This document shows, piece after piece, positions 5,474-6,988 of a DNA stretch of 6,988 nucleotides. The notes below the pieces were generated by a model. It was not told the DNA's origin. It made no database searches and saw only the letters and a list, made by a program, of their open reading frames with translations. The stretch spans positions 1-6,988 of the forward strand of contig NZ_JALAGT010000156.1 in NCBI RefSeq assembly GCF_022712295.1. The letters run 5' to 3'. Position 1 is the stretch's first letter, and each line of letters starts with the position of its first letter. The translations under genes were made by a program, and so were the position numbers. This stretch comes from Galactobacter sp. (GTDB lineage: Bacteria; Actinomycetota; Actinomycetes; Actinomycetales; Micrococcaceae).

Positions 5474-6868
5474 ATGGCCCGCTCCAGGGCGACGCAGCGT
5501 CGCGTCGCCGCAGCCACCGTCATCGGAACCACCATCGAGTGGTACGACTTCTTCATCTACTCAACCGTCGCAGCACTCGTCCTGGCCCAGCAGTACTTCG
5601 CCCCAGCAGGTGAATCAGTGGCCCAGCTCCTTTCCTTCGTCACCGTCGGCATCTCCTTCCTCTTCCGGCCGCTCGGAGCCCTGATCGCAGGCCACTTGGG
5701 TGACCGGCTCGGCAGGCGAGCCATCCTCGTCATGACGCTCATCATGATGGGTGCGGCCACCGCCTTGATCGGCCTGGTCCCCAACTACGACAGCATCGGT
5801 CTCGCCGCACCACTGGCCCTGATCCTCTTGCGCATCCTGCAGGGCATGTCCGCCGGCGGCGAATGGGGCGGGGCCGTGTTGATGGCGGTTGAACATGCCG
5901 ATCCCAAGCGACGGGGCCGTGCCGGTGCGTTCCCACAGTTGGGTGTGCCGCTTGGCATGCTGTTGGCCTCCGGCGTCATGGCTCTCATGACCGGCGTCAT
6001 CGCGCCAGGGGAAGCCTTCCAGTCATGGGGCTGGCGGGTTCCCTTCCTGCTGTCCATCGTGCTGGTGTTCGTTGGTTACGCCGTGCGCCGCAGTGTTGAA
6101 GAATCCCCCGTCTTCCGGGAGCTCGAGAAGGTCGCGGACCGCCCCAAGTTGCCGATCGTGACCTTGTTCCGCAAGCACGGTTGGCTCGTGCTCGTGGCGG
6201 CACTGGTGTTCGCAGGCAACAATGCAGCCGGCTATATGACCACTGGTGGTTTCGTGACTCGCTATGCCACGTCATCCGAGGTGGGGCTCGATGCCACGGC
6301 CGTGCTGCTGGCGGTGTCGGCAGGTTCCGCCATTTGGCTGGTCTCCACCTGGTTCGCGGGATCTCTGTCTGATCGGATTGGCAGAGCCCATACCTATCAG
6401 ATTGGGTTCGGGCTTCAGATCCTGACCTCGTTCCCGCTGTTCTGGCTGGTCAGTACCGGCAACCTTGGAGCTCTATACCTGGCCCTGGGGCTGTTCTCGC
6501 TTGGCCTGGGCCTGAGCTACGGGCCGCAGGCAGCTCTCTACTCGGAACTCTTCCCGGCCTCGATTCGCTTCTCCGGTGTCTCCATCTCCTACGCGCTCGG
6601 TGCTGTTCTCGGTGGAGCGTTCGCTCCGACCATTGCGCAGGCACTGATGCAGGCCACAGGCGGCACTGCTGCCGTGTCCTGGTATTTGATAGGCATGGCC
6701 GTGCTGTCCCTGGCGGCGGTATCCCTGCTACGTGACCGCCGTGGCATCAGCCTCTCCCCCGATGCGGAGTCCCTCCAGTCCCGCGGGCAATGGGTCTTCT
6801 CCCCCAAGGAGGCGGCCGAGAATCACACTGCACAGCCGGCCCAGGAGTCCCAGCCGGCGGCTCGCTAG
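5474..6868 (+). CDS. MHS-family major facilitator transporter (metabolite:H+ symporter)
   Basis: A 464-aa inner-membrane protein with the twelve-helix major facilitator pattern. Features of the metabolite:H+ symporter (MHS) family, which includes ShiA, KgtP and ProP, are clear: GTTIEWYDFFIY at 18-29 in the first helix, the loop 2-3 motif AGHLGDRLGRR at 72-82 with Asp77, RILQGMSAGGEWGGA at 120-134, the second-half loop motif GSLSDRIGR at 296-304, and YGPQAALYSELFP at 349-361. The loop SVEESPVFREL at 207-217 is also typical. The hydrophilic tail from about 421 is short and lacks the long coiled coil of ProP, arguing against osmosensing. Family substrates are small carboxylates, zwitterions and aromatic acids. 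ATG 5474 has AGGAG at 5463-5467. Co-orientation with lysR suggests it imports the substrate of the neighbouring P450 pathway; this is inference, and the specific substrate cannot be told. Confidence 0.92.
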   Translation: MARSRATQRRVAAATVIGTTIEWYDFFIYSTVAALVLAQQYFAPAGESVAQLLSFVTVGISFLFRPLGALIAGHLGDRLGRRAILVMTLIMMGAATALIGLVPNYDSIGLAAPLALILLRILQGMSAGGEWGGAVLMAVEHADPKRRGRAGAFPQLGVPLGMLLASGVMALMTGVIAPGEAFQSWGWRVPFLLSIVLVFVGYAVRRSVEESPVFRELEKVADRPKLPIVTLFRKHGWLVLVAALVFAGNNAAGYMTTGGFVTRYATSSEVGLDATAVLLAVSAGSAIWLVSTWFAGSLSDRIGRAHTYQIGFGLQILTSFPLFWLVSTGNLGALYLALGLFSLGLGLSYGPQAALYSELFPASIRFSGVSISYALGAVLGGAFAPTIAQALMQATGGTAAVSWYLIGMAVLSLAAVSLLRDRRGISLSPDAESLQSRGQWVFSPKEAAENHTAQPAQESQPAAR

Positions 6869-6930
6869 AACTACGGGTGAGTCCACCCCAAGCCAATGCC
6901 CGACGTCGTGTTCCCCCCAAACAACAGAAA

Positions 6931-6943
6931 GTGGGCAACCCAC
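6931..6943 (+). terminator. small GC-rich hairpin downstream of the transporter gene
   Basis: GTGGG (6931-6935), a three-base loop and CCCAC (6939-6943) lie 62 bp after the transporter stop. No T-run follows. A 10-bp palindrome GTGCCGGCAC lies further on at 6958-6967. Either could mark the 3' end of the transcript, but neither is a convincing intrinsic terminator. No gene is supportable between 6869 and the window end. Confidence 0.3.
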
Positions 6944-6988
6944 CCAGGGCCAGAAGTGTGCCGGCACCGCTGAGCAAACCCCACAAAC

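Noticed and set aside
6728..6986. Minus-strand open frames over the transporter's end and the right edge
   Set aside because: Biased, motif-free translations with no supporting ribosome binding site; they overlap the real transporter C-terminus.
1..6988. tRNA, rRNA, CRISPR array or phage attachment site
   Set aside because: No tRNA-like cloverleaf, regularly spaced repeat series or ribosomal sequence was recognised anywhere in the window.

Overview
The window is high-GC DNA with actinobacterial protein signatures. The SucD-like tail, the HtaA domain, the mycobacterial/adrenodoxin-type reductase domain and the MHS-family transporter together point to a Micrococcales-type soil actinobacterium such as an Arthrobacter relative; the genus is inference. 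It looks like an accessory catabolic locus, not core chromosome: the left edge is the tail of an IS30-family transposase, followed by a gene remnant joined from two unrelated enzymes.

Layout, left to right. (1) 1-124: last codons of an IS30-family transposase and the probable right end of the element. (2) 179-394, minus: a 71-codon chimeric ORF. Its first ~16 codons resemble the N-terminus of a thiamine-diphosphate 2-keto-acid decarboxylase, and the rest is the last ~55 residues of succinyl-CoA ligase alpha subunit (SucD). (3) 511-3600, minus: a 1029-aa three-domain enzyme, cytochrome P450, then adrenodoxin-reductase-like FAD/NAD(P)H reductase, then FMN flavodoxin. This is a predicted self-sufficient monooxygenase of unusual architecture. 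(4) 3669-4157, minus: a 162-aa stand-alone HtaA (heme-binding) domain with no signal peptide or membrane anchor, upstream of the P450 in the same probable operon. (5) 4158-4349: a 192-bp divergent control region with a T-N11-A LysR-type box, an 11-bp palindrome and helically phased CCAC motifs. (6) 4350-5267, plus: a LysR-type regulator. (7) 5474-6868, plus: an MHS-family major facilitator symporter. (8) 6869-6988: non-coding, with a small GC-rich hairpin.

Working model (inference): the MHS transporter imports a small organic acid or zwitterion, the LysR regulator senses it and activates the divergent htaA-P450 operon, and the fused P450 oxidises it with electrons passing NAD(P)H to FAD to FMN to heme. 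The leaderless HtaA protein is the least expected part. Its family is known for extracytoplasmic heme binding, yet here it appears cytosolic and coupled to a heme enzyme, so a role in heme supply to, or assembly of, the P450 is a plausible and testable idea. The true substrate cannot be read from the sequence. The decarboxylase remnant downstream suggests that the ancestral operon contained a keto-acid decarboxylase, now lost by a rearrangement near the IS.
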